64,000 bases of DNA from Cytophagales bacterium UBA2561 (GTDB taxonomy: Bacteria; Bacteroidota; Bacteroidia; Cytophagales; Thermoflexibacteraceae). This document shows positions 18,801 to 26,348 of this stretch, piece after piece. Under the pieces are notes generated by a model. That model searched no databases and was not told the DNA's origin. It saw nothing but the letters and a program-made list of their open reading frames with translations. The stretch lies in contig DDLX01000028.1 in the NCBI GenBank assembly GCA_002340355.1, positions 62,001-126,000 on the forward strand, in the 5' to 3' direction. Position 1 is the first letter of the stretch. Each line of letters opens with the position of its first letter. Made by a program: the position numbers and the translations under genes.

Positions 18801-18913
18801 ATGCCGAGACTTCCCTAAAAGTAGCTAAAACTTTACCTAATGGACAGGTATTCGGCAAGGTTCTCAAAGTACGAAAATCAGCAGAGTGGATTGAAAAGCT
18901 AAAAAAACAATAG
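15875..18913 (+). CDS. Exported ankyrin-repeat plus TPR protein (large paralogue)
   Basis: The 1012-residue protein starts with a signal peptide (MQKILFKLLVISILFSISFQ, cut near NFAQ). Residues ~30-360 hold ankyrin repeats of the form GNTPIFWALASRKFKLAQLL, FSALHIAILNRNPYAVKLLL, FTPLALALN and GYTALHFAIQRKRKPMAKHL. From ~390 to the end are helical TPR-type repeats (for example NLTELGKNYITYFQLQEAEK and YFRKSLEINQKYLELEPQ). It therefore looks like an exported protein-binding scaffold with no catalytic motif. The smaller gene at 21707-23368 has the same layout and is clearly homologous over the last ~180 residues. Function is unknown; the mix of repeats suggests binding of protein partners in the periplasm or at the surface. 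Confidence 0.75.
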   Translation: MQKILFKLLVISILFSISFQNFAQKLSKKENQFWQAIKTNNLELAEKYLHKGVNPNVQNLEGNTPIFWALASRKFKLAQLLVDYKADINAPIYGNSMIPEKATMLMLACNGNTPTNLKITEFLLKNKAEVNTVISAENLSHDFSALHIAILNRNPYAVKLLLENGAKVGQKIKNNPRYENFTPLALALNQGVDSKADEDLIETLLRHGAKIRQDLTFRDGITVPYEVLFFSIKHKATYESLKRVAQNLQKNGADFKQVFELPNYKGELLPFVAKYNEEKIVHTLLCCLPSKGLNAQVIHSSNRDEIGYTALHFAIQRKRKPMAKHLLNHVDTTLKAQNGKTAMDLGRESGFYNRLFFLESITQEDIPQFDADSLLKILARSKGEKRINNLTELGKNYITYFQLQEAEKNLQEALRLAKQLGYKNGIASAFNLLGNLYLQKTYFRSYITSEGELLSKVQEMNVQPSTINKISDPFQSWSDYNILILNQISKNKYQGVSTKFAEGVKLKVKRKIFDTLSWTKANHYFANAQQIRLQQKGESKLWGIHQAIKNLEQESKYLNAEKLYLKWVKIREVGEDSIKLIWALRDFGQFYKRQHQYKKADECFQKIITYYQKTDVSKAVDFCINLANDTGYSNDSIIRAEGKTWQYNYYEQALELSKSIKDSVLKNNIYRQIADELQSRIWYWIPQKEDHRHIEIYLKTRKLQNKPNKLMESLVMVIHRLPNNTKKQDYFHQLGVLLKKSGYNKKRFWLDYAYFYQHHFQEYAKAFELKINLYDKKHLTLIEAKNPIDWLIFKKGDKNQAQRCLRILDKFLESHSQTEEKIWAFRLKSHLFQYLENYAEAAENREKILSFENKNPQENSKDFADTGFLFQLAKNQEKSLNYFRKSLEINQKYLELEPQVPIHILKIAYCYESFNDIRDAEKQYVRAFKTAKENLGKSKGVLERYVLNLHTAHEVSLRISQFYAEKKNQKKRALQYAETSLKVAKTLPNGQVFGKVLKVRKSAEWIEKLKKQ

Positions 18914-19008
18914 GCAATTTGGGTAGTTAAAGTTTTCAGGTTACCTTTAAGGAAATTTTCCGTACACAGAAAGTTAGTACACTAAAATATTACAAAAAAT
19001 AGAATAGT

Positions 19009-19338
19009 ATGGATTTAGCAAACATGATGGGCAAGATTAAGGATATGCAAGGCAAAATGGAAGAGGCACAAGAGAGCCTAGTGCATATCACCGCCGAAGC
19101 CGAAGCGGGTGCAGGACTTGTAAAAGTCAAAGTAAACGGAAAAAAGCAACTAATTCAACTTGATATTGACCCCGACCTTGCCAAACCTGATGACTTGGAG
19201 ATGTTACAAGATTTGGTCATTGCGGCAGTAAACAAAGCACTTAATGATGTTGGTGAAAAGTGTCAAGAGCATATCCGTAAACAAACCGAAAGTTTTATGC
19301 CAAATATTCCTGGACTAGATTTGGGAAGCTTAAAATAA
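19009..19338 (+). CDS. YbaB/EbfC family nucleoid-associated protein
   Basis: This 109-residue protein has the full YbaB/EbfC pattern: an N-terminal helix MMGKIKDMQGKMEEAQESL, the strand VKVKVNGKKQLIQLDIDPDL, an LQDLVIAAVNKAL helix and a C-terminal PNIPGLDLG tail. Members form dimers that bind DNA and help organise the nucleoid. In many bacteria ybaB lies between dnaX and recR, but here dnaX is 24 kb away and the next gene is a glycosyltransferase, so that order is not kept. The start at 19009 is well placed, and there is no earlier candidate. Confidence 0.92.
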   Translation: MDLANMMGKIKDMQGKMEEAQESLVHITAEAEAGAGLVKVKVNGKKQLIQLDIDPDLAKPDDLEMLQDLVIAAVNKALNDVGEKCQEHIRKQTESFMPNIPGLDLGSLK

Positions 19339-19438
19339 AGGCAAATAAAAAACTGATGATCAATTTTAAGGCTTGTCAATTCCCTCAAAATATGGAAACT
19401 TGACAAGTTTTTGTATTTTTTCCAATATTCCCAAAAAC

Positions 19439-20455
19439 GTGATACAAACTGCTGTCGTTATCCTCAATTACAACGGAAAACACTTTTTAGCTCAATTCCT
19501 GCCTTCCGTTCTTCAACACACTCCCAATGCCGAAATTATCGTAGCCGATAACGGTTCTACGGATGATTCTTTGAGGTTTTTAAATGAAAACTTTCCCGAA
19601 GTTGGCGTTATCAAAATGACTGAAAATACGGGTTTTGCCGAAGGTTATAATATTGCTTTACAACAAGTTAAGGCAAAATATTACGTTTTGTTAAATTCGG
19701 ATGTGGAGGTTTCAGCAAATTGGCTTGAACCCTTGATTGATTTGTTGGAAAAAGATGAAAAAATAGTAGCGGTTCAGCCGAAAGTTTTGGCTTTTTATGA
19801 TAAAAATCGTTTTGAATATGCTGGGGCAGGAGGGGGGTTTATTGATTGTTTTGGGATTCCATTTTGCCGAGGACGAATTTTTGAATATGCTGAAGAAAAT
19901 CAAGGACAATATGATGATACGATTGAAATCTTTTGGGCGGTTGGCGCTTGTGTAGCGGTTCGTGCCGATTTGTATCATCAATTTGGTGGATTGGATGGTG
20001 ATTTTTTTGCCCACATGGAGGAAATTGATTGGTGCTGGAGACTCAAAAATGCAGGTTATAAAATCATGTACACAGGCAAGAGTACTGTTTTTCATGTCGG
20101 TGGAGGAACATTACCTAAGTCAAATCCTCGAAAAACCTACCTAAATTTTCGCAATAATTTGGTGATGATGATTAAGAATTTACCCGCTTCAAATGTTTTC
20201 GGAAGAGTTTTTTGGCGTATGGTGCTGGACGGCATAGCGGCAACAAAGTACTTACTTTCGGGTGAGGTTCGATTATTTTGGGCGGTGATTCGGTCGCATT
20301 TTTATCTCTATGCTAATTTTAACAAAATTTTAAAGAAACGAAAACAAGCCCAACAGACTGCCGTCCAGCATCAACATCCACAGATATATTCCAAAAGTAT
20401 TATCAAAGCCTATTTTTTGGAGGGTAAGCGCAAATTTTCAGAATTGGTATTCTAA
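19439..20455 (+). CDS. Family 2 glycosyltransferase
   Basis: A GTG at 19439 gives MIQTAVVILNYNGKHFL, the standard start of GT2 proteins; the frame is open from a TTG at 19373 but those 22 residues are not family-like. The product has 338 residues. GT-A motifs are VVILNYNG, IIVADNGSTDDS, ENTGFAEGYN, the DxD-equivalent VLLNSDVEV, and the acceptor-site region AVGACVAVRADLY with GLDGDFFAHMEEIDWCWR, which contains the ED-type catalytic base. The C-terminal part (about 265-300) may contact the membrane. It resembles rhamnosyltransferase-like GT2 enzymes that build surface polysaccharide. Sugar and acceptor are not predictable; no polysaccharide cluster surrounds it. Confidence 0.85.
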   Translation: MIQTAVVILNYNGKHFLAQFLPSVLQHTPNAEIIVADNGSTDDSLRFLNENFPEVGVIKMTENTGFAEGYNIALQQVKAKYYVLLNSDVEVSANWLEPLIDLLEKDEKIVAVQPKVLAFYDKNRFEYAGAGGGFIDCFGIPFCRGRIFEYAEENQGQYDDTIEIFWAVGACVAVRADLYHQFGGLDGDFFAHMEEIDWCWRLKNAGYKIMYTGKSTVFHVGGGTLPKSNPRKTYLNFRNNLVMMIKNLPASNVFGRVFWRMVLDGIAATKYLLSGEVRLFWAVIRSHFYLYANFNKILKKRKQAQQTAVQHQHPQIYSKSIIKAYFLEGKRKFSELVF

Positions 20456-20481
20456 GATAACAACAGGAATTTAGTCCTTTT

Positions 20482-20772
20482 TTAATTTTTACTTGCTAAT
20501 AACTGTTGCTTTTCAGTCTCGTGTTTTTCTTGTATTTGCAATTTGTAGATATTCCAAAAGTATTTTTTCATCTGTTCTAATATGCCCATTTCATGTCCTC
20601 CAATGTTTGCTTGTGCATAAATAACTATTGCAGGTAAACTATCTAATAGTTCAATGATTTCTTCAGGAGTGCTAAATTCTAACAACTCATCGGTAAACGA
20701 TAAAAGAGCATCTGTATTTCTAACACATCGATTTGAGGATAAAGAATTTAGGTTGTGACTGGAATTTTTCAT
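20482..20772 (-). CDS. Small helical protein of unknown function
   Basis: This 96-residue protein has no recognised domain. It has a polar N-terminus (MKNSSHNLNSLSSN), a helical core (DALLSFTDELLEFSTPEEII, then LLDSLPAIVIYAQANIGG and LEQMKKYFWNIYKL) and a charged Gln/Lys tail. Its size and layout (polar start, acidic helical core, polar tail) recall the 96-residue proteins of the 46-49 kb island, but the sequence match is too weak to call homology. It is followed on the same strand by none of the HTH genes, which lie upstream of it at 20863 and beyond. A 9-bp inverted repeat lies just upstream. Confidence 0.5.
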   Translation of the reverse strand: MKNSSHNLNSLSSNRCVRNTDALLSFTDELLEFSTPEEIIELLDSLPAIVIYAQANIGGHEMGILEQMKKYFWNIYKLQIQEKHETEKQQLLASKN

Positions 20773-20799
20773 TATTTCAAAGAGGTTATATAGTAAGAG

Positions 20800-20836
20800 A
20801 TGTTATACTTGTCTTATTTTGTCAAAGGTATAACAT
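20800..20836. promoter_or_regulatory. Inverted repeat upstream of the 96-residue gene
   Basis: ATGTTATAC (20800-20808) and GTATAACAT (20828-20836) are perfect inverted arms 19 bp apart, 28 bp before the start of the minus-strand gene. This is a plausible operator; no binding protein is known, though the mini-HTH genes next door are candidates. Confidence 0.35.
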
Positions 20837-20862
20837 TTCTTATTTTATTACAAACCCTATAT

Positions 20863-21051
20863 TTATTTTTTTTGATACTCTTCTGGTAAATTTTTTATGT
20901 CTATAAATTTTACTCCGTCAATTTCTATACAATTAATTTTTTCCTCCTTGATTAAATAATATATGTGTTTAACAGAGTAATTTGACATTTTAGAAAAAGT
21001 ACTAACTTTAACTAAACTTTCAGTAATTTTATTAATTTCATCTTGGCTCAT
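20863..21051 (-). CDS. Mini helix-turn-helix protein (excisionase-like), copy 1
   Basis: This 62-residue protein is one small winged-helix-like DNA-binding unit: an N-terminal helix (DEINKITESLVKV), an HTH (STFSKMSNYSVKHIYYLIKE), then the wing IEIDGVKFIDIKNLP. The form is that of HTH_17/excisionase-type proteins. It is a clear paralogue of the gene at 21383-21586; the blocks LV.VST, S.K..Y.LIK and IEIDGVKF are shared. Upstream of both genes is a similar AAAGATAAA...TTTATCTTT inverted repeat, which suggests a shared or cross-acting regulation. No integrase is visible here, so an excisionase role is unsupported. Confidence 0.6.
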   Translation of the reverse strand: MSQDEINKITESLVKVSTFSKMSNYSVKHIYYLIKEEKINCIEIDGVKFIDIKNLPEEYQKK

Positions 21052-21099
21052 TGCTTATAACTTTAAAGGTTAATTATTAGGTAATTCAGTGAGTTATTT

Positions 21100-21135
21100 A
21101 GATGTAAAGATAAAATTTTTGCTTATCTTTTACTA
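21100..21135. promoter_or_regulatory. Inverted-repeat leader of mini-HTH copy 1
   Basis: The stretch TAAAGATAAAATTTTTGCTT then ATCTTTTA contains AAGATAA and TTATCTT arms. A near copy lies at 21616-21645 upstream of mini-HTH copy 2. On the minus strand TATCTTTA resembles the Bacteroidota TAnnTTTG box. Confidence 0.35.
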
Positions 21136-21185
21136 CTCTAACAAATTTTTTGGAGTAAAACCTGATGAGTTTGGGTAGGGCTAAT

Positions 21186-21366
21186 TCAATCTTTTAAGAT
21201 GATATCTTGATTCGGAAATTCTATTCCGATAACGGCAGGATAATTTTTTGGCAATTTCTAAAGAAGTCTCTGCAAATTTTTCACCTTTGCTGGTGTTTTG
21301 GCGAAGCGACACCAACAAAAACGGCTTCTTGATTTTCAATAAGTTTGATGCGGAAACCCTATACAA
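21186..21366 (-). pseudogene. Frameshifted coding remnant
   Basis: Between the two mini-HTH genes the minus strand holds coding-like sequence broken by frameshifts. One frame gives FRIKLIENQEAVFVGVASPK, a second gives GEKFAETSLEIAK, and dropping one A from an A6 run continues as NYPAVIGIEFPNQDIILKD followed by a stop. Each piece looks like normal protein, whereas the uninterrupted 61-codon frame has an unnatural Arg-rich end. I therefore read it as a decayed gene. The parent family is not recognised. Confidence 0.45.
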
Positions 21367-21382
21367 TAAACTAAATAAAGCT

Positions 21383-21586
21383 TTATTTTCTTTTTGTATT
21401 TTCTAAAATTTCATTATATAAATGGTTCATAATTACAAATTTCACCCCATCAATTTCGATAGCATCAATTTTTGATTTTTTTATTAAATCATAAACATAT
21501 TTTGGAGATACTTTAATCTCGCGGGCAACTGTACTCACACGAACCAGATGTTTAGTTGCATTATTAATATCCTCTTTATCAATCAT
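21383..21586 (-). CDS. Mini helix-turn-helix protein (excisionase-like), copy 2
   Basis: The 67-residue product is a paralogue of the gene at 20863-21051: VRVSTVAREIKVSPKYVYDL forms the HTH and IDAIEIDGVKFVIMNHL the wing. The N-terminal helix reads DKEDINNATKHL. Its own upstream region repeats the AAAGATAAA/TTTATCTTT motif of copy 1, so the duplication included the regulatory DNA. A third, truncated copy lies at 21644-21696. The function is presumably DNA binding and autoregulation; the target is unknown. Confidence 0.6.
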   Translation of the reverse strand: MIDKEDINNATKHLVRVSTVAREIKVSPKYVYDLIKKSKIDAIEIDGVKFVIMNHLYNEILENTKRK

Positions 21587-21643
21587 TATCAGGTGATTCA
21601 GGTAAATTATTGATATAAAGATAAAATTTTTTGTTTATCTTTT

Positions 21644-21696
21644 TCATTTCTTCTTATACTCTTCTGGTAAATTTTTTACGTCTATAAATTTCATCT
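21644..21696 (-). pseudogene. Truncated third copy of the mini-HTH gene (3' end only)
   Basis: Read leftward this piece encodes KMKFIDVKNLPEEYKKK and a stop. The C-terminus of mini-HTH copy 1 reads VKFIDIKNLPEEYQKK, so 13 or 14 of the last 15 residues agree. Everything upstream of the wing is missing. It is therefore a duplication remnant sitting between copy 2 and the ankyrin-TPR gene. Confidence 0.6.
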
Positions 21697-21706
21697 TAAT
21701 TCAATG

Positions 21707-23368
21707 TTATTCTTTCTTGATTTCATAAGCCTTATTATATTGGATTTCAGCATTTTGAGAATCTCCAAACGAATCAAAGCAATGAGCCATCTTCAAAATA
21801 TACTTTGCTGTTTCACTTTCAAGTTCATCATAATTTTGAGTGATCTCAATAGCTTTTTCAAAATATTTCAAGGCATTCGTTTTATCTCCAGCCAGTTGAA
21901 ATAGAAAGCCAATATCTGACAAATCCCGAATATCCTCTTTGGGATTTTTACCTAAAAATGGAATTAATTTAACCCGAACAAGAGCTGCCATTTTATATTT
22001 TTTCTGGTATTGCAAGAGCCTGCTTTTCAGTCGATATGCCCATATCTTTTCATAATCCTTGTCGTGATTTTTGAGGAAATTATCTAAAACTAAAATACAA
22101 TTCGTTGCTTTTGACTCAGGCTCTTTTAGTAGAATGAGCATTTCAACTGGATCTTTGAGATAATGTAGAAAATTAGCAGGATTTTTTAGTTGATGGTGGT
22201 ATTTTGAATCATATTCGATTAGTTTGATTTCAAGACTTTTAGCGTAATCTTTAAACTCCTTTTGTTGATATTGATTTGAACAGTGAATTAATGCAGTTAT
22301 GCGACTGTCTTCGCCTTTGATTTTGATAGCATATTCAAGAGCTTGTTTCATATATTTTTCGGCTTCGTGGGATTTTCGAGCAGTCAAAAGTAAAGCTCGA
22401 ACTACATCAAATTGCTTATTTTGATATGATAAAACTTGAATCCATAAATCCAAAACTTCCTGATTAACAACATTACTCTTAGAATATCGGATACATCCAT
22501 CAAGAATATTTTCTATTTCTTGAAAGAAATACGGATAAGAATTGAGCTTCTGGCTAGTTTCGAAAGCTTTTTGACAATATTTTAACAACCAGATATCTTG
22601 TTCTTTTTGGTATTCCTCTTTCAGGTTTTGATGTGGATGGTAAAAGTGTTGAGCATGATTCAACCAAAATCGGGAAGCAGTGAAATCATCAGCTTGAATA
22701 AGTTCTATAAACTCTTCGAAATAGGTAAAAGCTTTCTTGTAGTTTGCATCTTCCAAATAAAAATCTCCTAATTCACGAGCAATCCAGCCTAATTTTTTAG
22801 CATTATTGCTGTTTTGCCGAAGCTCGTACCACTTCGAATAATATTTTTCAAGTTCTTGTCTATCAGGGTTTAATAATTTTATCTGTGTATCAATTTGCCA
22901 AACTTTTTTATCAACAGAGCTAGACGAATCAGCTAATATTTTGTTTGCTCTCTTCAGTAAATCATTGCTCGAATTGCCCTTATGTTTTTGTAGAAGGGCA
23001 ATAATTTTAATCTCATCTGATGTATTCATATGCCTATGTAGTGCTAACATCAAAGGCGTAAATCCTTTAAGTCCAGTATTTTTTGTAATTTCTTTATCTG
23101 CCTTTGCACCACTTATTAGTAATAGTCTAACCATTTCGTAATTACGATTCCATACCGCTAAATGTAATGGCGAAAAGCCATGAGTTTGATGATAAACTGT
23201 TTTTTCAAAATCTAAATTAGTGTTGATTTTTAACTGTTTTTGAAGCGCTTCTAAATTTTCATTTTGAACTGCAATCCATAATTTTTCTTGATTTCTGGAC
23301 ATATCTTGAGCAACAATAAAATGATTTAAAATACTGAAAATCAATATATTAATGCAAAATTTAGACAT
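21707..23368 (-). CDS. Exported ankyrin-repeat plus TPR protein (small paralogue)
   Basis: The 553-residue protein has a signal peptide (MSKFCINILIFSILNHFIVA, then QDMS). Two or three ankyrin repeats follow (GFSPLHLAVWNRNYEMVRLL, GFTPLMLALHRHMN), and then TPR-like helices to the end (LGDFYLEDANYKKAFTYFEE, TNALKYFEKAIEITQNYDEL). It is a shorter paralogue of the 1012-residue protein at 15875. The shared C-terminal blocks include EKIWA.RLKS.L.QY, the D.GFLFQLA motif and Y.LE......ILK.A.C..SF.D...AE.QY. It has fewer ankyrin repeats and lacks the middle third of its relative. The gene is complete; its role is unknown. Confidence 0.75.
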   Translation of the reverse strand: MSKFCINILIFSILNHFIVAQDMSRNQEKLWIAVQNENLEALQKQLKINTNLDFEKTVYHQTHGFSPLHLAVWNRNYEMVRLLLISGAKADKEITKNTGLKGFTPLMLALHRHMNTSDEIKIIALLQKHKGNSSNDLLKRANKILADSSSSVDKKVWQIDTQIKLLNPDRQELEKYYSKWYELRQNSNNAKKLGWIARELGDFYLEDANYKKAFTYFEEFIELIQADDFTASRFWLNHAQHFYHPHQNLKEEYQKEQDIWLLKYCQKAFETSQKLNSYPYFFQEIENILDGCIRYSKSNVVNQEVLDLWIQVLSYQNKQFDVVRALLLTARKSHEAEKYMKQALEYAIKIKGEDSRITALIHCSNQYQQKEFKDYAKSLEIKLIEYDSKYHHQLKNPANFLHYLKDPVEMLILLKEPESKATNCILVLDNFLKNHDKDYEKIWAYRLKSRLLQYQKKYKMAALVRVKLIPFLGKNPKEDIRDLSDIGFLFQLAGDKTNALKYFEKAIEITQNYDELESETAKYILKMAHCFDSFGDSQNAEIQYNKAYEIKKE

Positions 23369-23460
23369 CGCTTTTGAGATTTTATTTTTTAAGATAAGGA
23401 CTTCTTTATTATCTTGCAGATTGTAATATAGTTATAAATGAATTTAAACTAATGTAAAAA

Positions 23461-23690
23461 ATGACCACTATTAAGAATCAGGTTTTAAGCCCTGAAGAGG
23501 AAGAACTTTTATTTGAAAGTGTAGAACACAATATGAGGAAATTTTGTATGCCGAAATCCTAAAAACAGAGGATGCTATGTTTTTATTTCCTGAAAATGAG
23601 GAAGAAAAATCCCATTTGAAGCAGTTACAAGTCAAGTTCAAGGTTGTTCAGAGTTTGCTTCAAAAAATCAGTCCTTCCTCCACAGAATAA
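23461..23690 (+). pseudogene. Small gene broken by one frameshift
   Basis: From the ATG at 23461 the frame reads MTTIKNQVLSPEEEELLFES VEHN and stops at a TAA after 34 codons. A shift near 23533 joins it to a second frame that reads YEEILYAEILKTEDAMFLFP and continues ENEEEKSHLKQLQ through to a TAA at 23688. Both parts have the acidic, helical composition of one ~76-residue protein. Either the gene is dead or the sequence has a one-base error here. No known family is recognised. Confidence 0.5.
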
Positions 23691-23711
23691 GAAAAAACCA
23701 AACAATGATAC

Positions 23712-24857
23712 TTAAATCTGAATTAGTTTTTCGCCAGCCATCTGAAGCGTACCCGATTCCTTAGCAAAGCAAAAACGTATCAATTGGTTATCTGTTCCAT
23801 CAGTATAAAATACAGAAATTGGAATGACTGCCACCCCAAATTCTTGGGTCATTCGAACGGCAAAATCCGTATCTTTTTCGTCTGAAATTTGGCGGTAATT
23901 TGCTAATTGAAAATAGGTACTTTTCGTTGGCAAGAATTCAAATCGGGAATCCATTAAAATCTGATTGAAGTGATCTCGTTTTTTCTGAAAAAAAGAGGAT
24001 AAATCAAGATAGTTTTTCGGTTTTTTAAGATGCTCAGCAATTGCCTTTTGGAAAGGAGTATTTGTACTAAAAGTTACAAATTCATGAGTTTTTCGAAATT
24101 CCTTACTTAGATTTTTTGATGCAATGCAATAACCTACTTTCCAACCCGTAGCATGAAAAGTTTTTCCAAAAGAATAAACCGCTAAAGTTCGTTTTCGAAG
24201 CTCAGGATGTTGAAAAATTGGACGGTGTGAATGGTGGTCAAAAACAAGATGTTCATAAACTTCGTCACTCAAAATAAGTATATCGGTGTTTTTTGTTAAT
24301 TGAACTAATTCCTCTAAATCTTCTTGTTCCAATACACTTCCCGAAGGGTTATGCGGAAAATTGACAATCAGCATTTTAGTCCGCTCGGAAATGGCTTGAG
24401 CTGTAGCCTCCCAATCAATCCGAAAATCAGGAAAGGTAAGTTTTACGGGAATAATTTTACCTCCATTCAGCTCTACGGCAGGGCGATAACTGTCATAAGC
24501 AGGCTCAAAAATAATCACCTCATCATTGGGTCGGATAAATGCCGAAATCGCCGAATAAAGCCCCTCGGTTGCACCCGAAGTAACCGTAATTTCATTTTTG
24601 GCATCAACTGTTATACCGTATAACTTCTCAAATTTTTGGCTTATTTGTTTCCGAAGTTCAGGTACTCCCGACATCGGAGCATATTGATTATCACCATTTT
24701 TCATATAAAAAGTGACCAAATCAATCAGCTCAGACGAACACGGAAAATCAGGAAATCCTTGTGATAAATTTACCGCTCCGTGTTTTTGTGCCAATACGGA
24801 CATCACCGTAAAAATCGAAGGCTTGGTATTGGGTAATTTGGAAGTAAAAAGAGTCAT
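23712..24857 (-). CDS. PLP-dependent aminotransferase, methionine/kynurenine aminotransferase type
   Basis: The 381-residue enzyme belongs to the class I/II fold-type I aminotransferases. Visible motifs are NLSQGFPDFP near the start, NQYAPMSGVPELR, VTSGATEGLYSAI, FEPAYDSYRPAVEL, the NFPHNPSG loop, DEVYEHLVFD and the PLP-binding Lys in SFGKTFHATGWKVGY. The order matches the methionine aminotransferase YbdL/kynurenine aminotransferase group. It would move the amino group of methionine or aromatic amino acids to a 2-oxo acid. The length is normal and the gene is intact although it lies in a zone of decayed genes. It is not part of a visible operon. Confidence 0.88.
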   Translation of the reverse strand: MTLFTSKLPNTKPSIFTVMSVLAQKHGAVNLSQGFPDFPCSSELIDLVTFYMKNGDNQYAPMSGVPELRKQISQKFEKLYGITVDAKNEITVTSGATEGLYSAISAFIRPNDEVIIFEPAYDSYRPAVELNGGKIIPVKLTFPDFRIDWEATAQAISERTKMLIVNFPHNPSGSVLEQEDLEELVQLTKNTDILILSDEVYEHLVFDHHSHRPIFQHPELRKRTLAVYSFGKTFHATGWKVGYCIASKNLSKEFRKTHEFVTFSTNTPFQKAIAEHLKKPKNYLDLSSFFQKKRDHFNQILMDSRFEFLPTKSTYFQLANYRQISDEKDTDFAVRMTQEFGVAVIPISVFYTDGTDNQLIRFCFAKESGTLQMAGEKLIQI

Positions 24858-24941
24858 ATTTTTTAGGTTTTTTCAATTCGTCCCAAAATTAGAAATAATA
24901 AACTCAGATTTAACAAAAATTGATTTTTCAAATCTTATTTT

Positions 24942-26348
24942 TTGCCTCTATACGAGCATTTTATAATCAGTTATAATCAGCGTGCCGAAAATCCTGAATC
25001 TCCTTTTCACCAACTCACTTTTGCGCTATTTGGGGTGGCTTCTCCTGATGAACTAATCCAAGATCCTACCAAAACCCCTTTTAATATCGGTGAGGCAATT
25101 GCCCTGAAAAATCTCGCTTATGAAAATATGCAAGCTGTCTTTACGCCTCAACAGATTGACCCCCAAGTCTTACAAGCCGTCTTTGAACAATCCTCAGGAC
25201 AGCCCTACTTGACACAAAAAATATTAGCAAAATTAGCTGAAAAACAAGTACTTACTGATGAAGCGGCTGTAATACCTACGATAGAAGAACTGTTTTTTGA
25301 CCCGAATGGAACGCCTGAAACTAATTTTGATACTATCGAAACCCGACTTTTATCACATGGTAGTCAAAATCTACTGATTCTCAATTTATACGAAGACTTA
25401 TTGAAAGGAAATCCCCTTCTACATCAACCCCGAAATCTTACACAAATCTATTTGAAGTTATCGGGATTGGTTCTTGAAAAGGGACAGATGCTACAGATTA
25501 ATAACCAAATTTATGCCCGCCACTTTGATAGAAAATGGCATCAAACCATGTTTCGAAAAATTGACCGTCCGTTTTTACAGACAATGAGACGTTGGATACA
25601 AGCCGGCCGCAAGGATCAAACGACGGCTTTGAGGGGAACACAACTACAAGAAGCACTCCAGTGGAAAGCCGAAACCCCTGATTTGATACCCGATGAGGTC
25701 GATTTTATCGGTTTTAGTCAAAGAGTAGAAGGTGAAGAAGCTATTAAGGAACACTACAACAAGCAATTAGAGGATAAAAACCGAAAACTACAACGAAAAA
25801 ATACCATACAACGACTATTTTTGTTGGGTATTCTTGGCTTATTTCTTTTTAGTACTTACTGGGTTTATCGGTATAACTTACAACTAGCAGAAAGTGAAAA
25901 ATCTAGAATTAGAGCCCAAAAAGCAGAACAAAGAGCTCTTAAAGAAAAACAGCAAAAAACGTATGCCCTTGAAAAAACGAAAAAATCAGAAAAGCAAAAC
26001 GCCCTAGTAGAGAAACAAAGAGCCGAAACAGCCGAAAGTAAAACACAAAAGGCTTTCGAACAAAGTGAAAAACAAAAAACAGAAAAACAAAAAATTATAG
26101 ATGCTTTTTACTTCTTTAAAGAAAAATATGCCTTAGCCAAAAAAAAAGACTATTTTTATTTCATTGATAAGAAAGGAAGTCCTGTTCCAAAATTTGGAAA
26201 GTGGGATAAAGTCGAACAATTTAAACCTTACTATCAATATTATGGTTTTGTACTCGCAAGAGTAGAAAAAGATCGAGAAGTCTATTATCTGGACACACTT
26301 GGAAATATCCATTCCATAGCTTATCAACTGAAAGACCTAATATCATGA
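24942..26348 (+). pseudogene. 5'-truncated AAA-like ATPase / WG-repeat protein
   Basis: The frame starts at a TTG at 24942, just after an in-frame TGA at 24921, and has no proper start. It opens directly in the second half of an AAA-like (AAA_35-type) domain: YNQRAENP, LTFALFGVASPDELI, TKTPFNIGEAIAL, then SGQPYLTQKIL. The Walker A and B part (about 190 residues) is missing. A transmembrane helix lies at about 287-305 (RLFLLGILGLFLFSTYWVY), followed by a long charged coiled coil (about 310-385) and WG-repeat-like strands (DYFYFIDKKGSPVPKFGKWD). The zero frame stops at 26348 where a frameshift leads into leucine-rich repeats. It probably lost its ATPase by deletion at about 24920. Confidence 0.65.
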
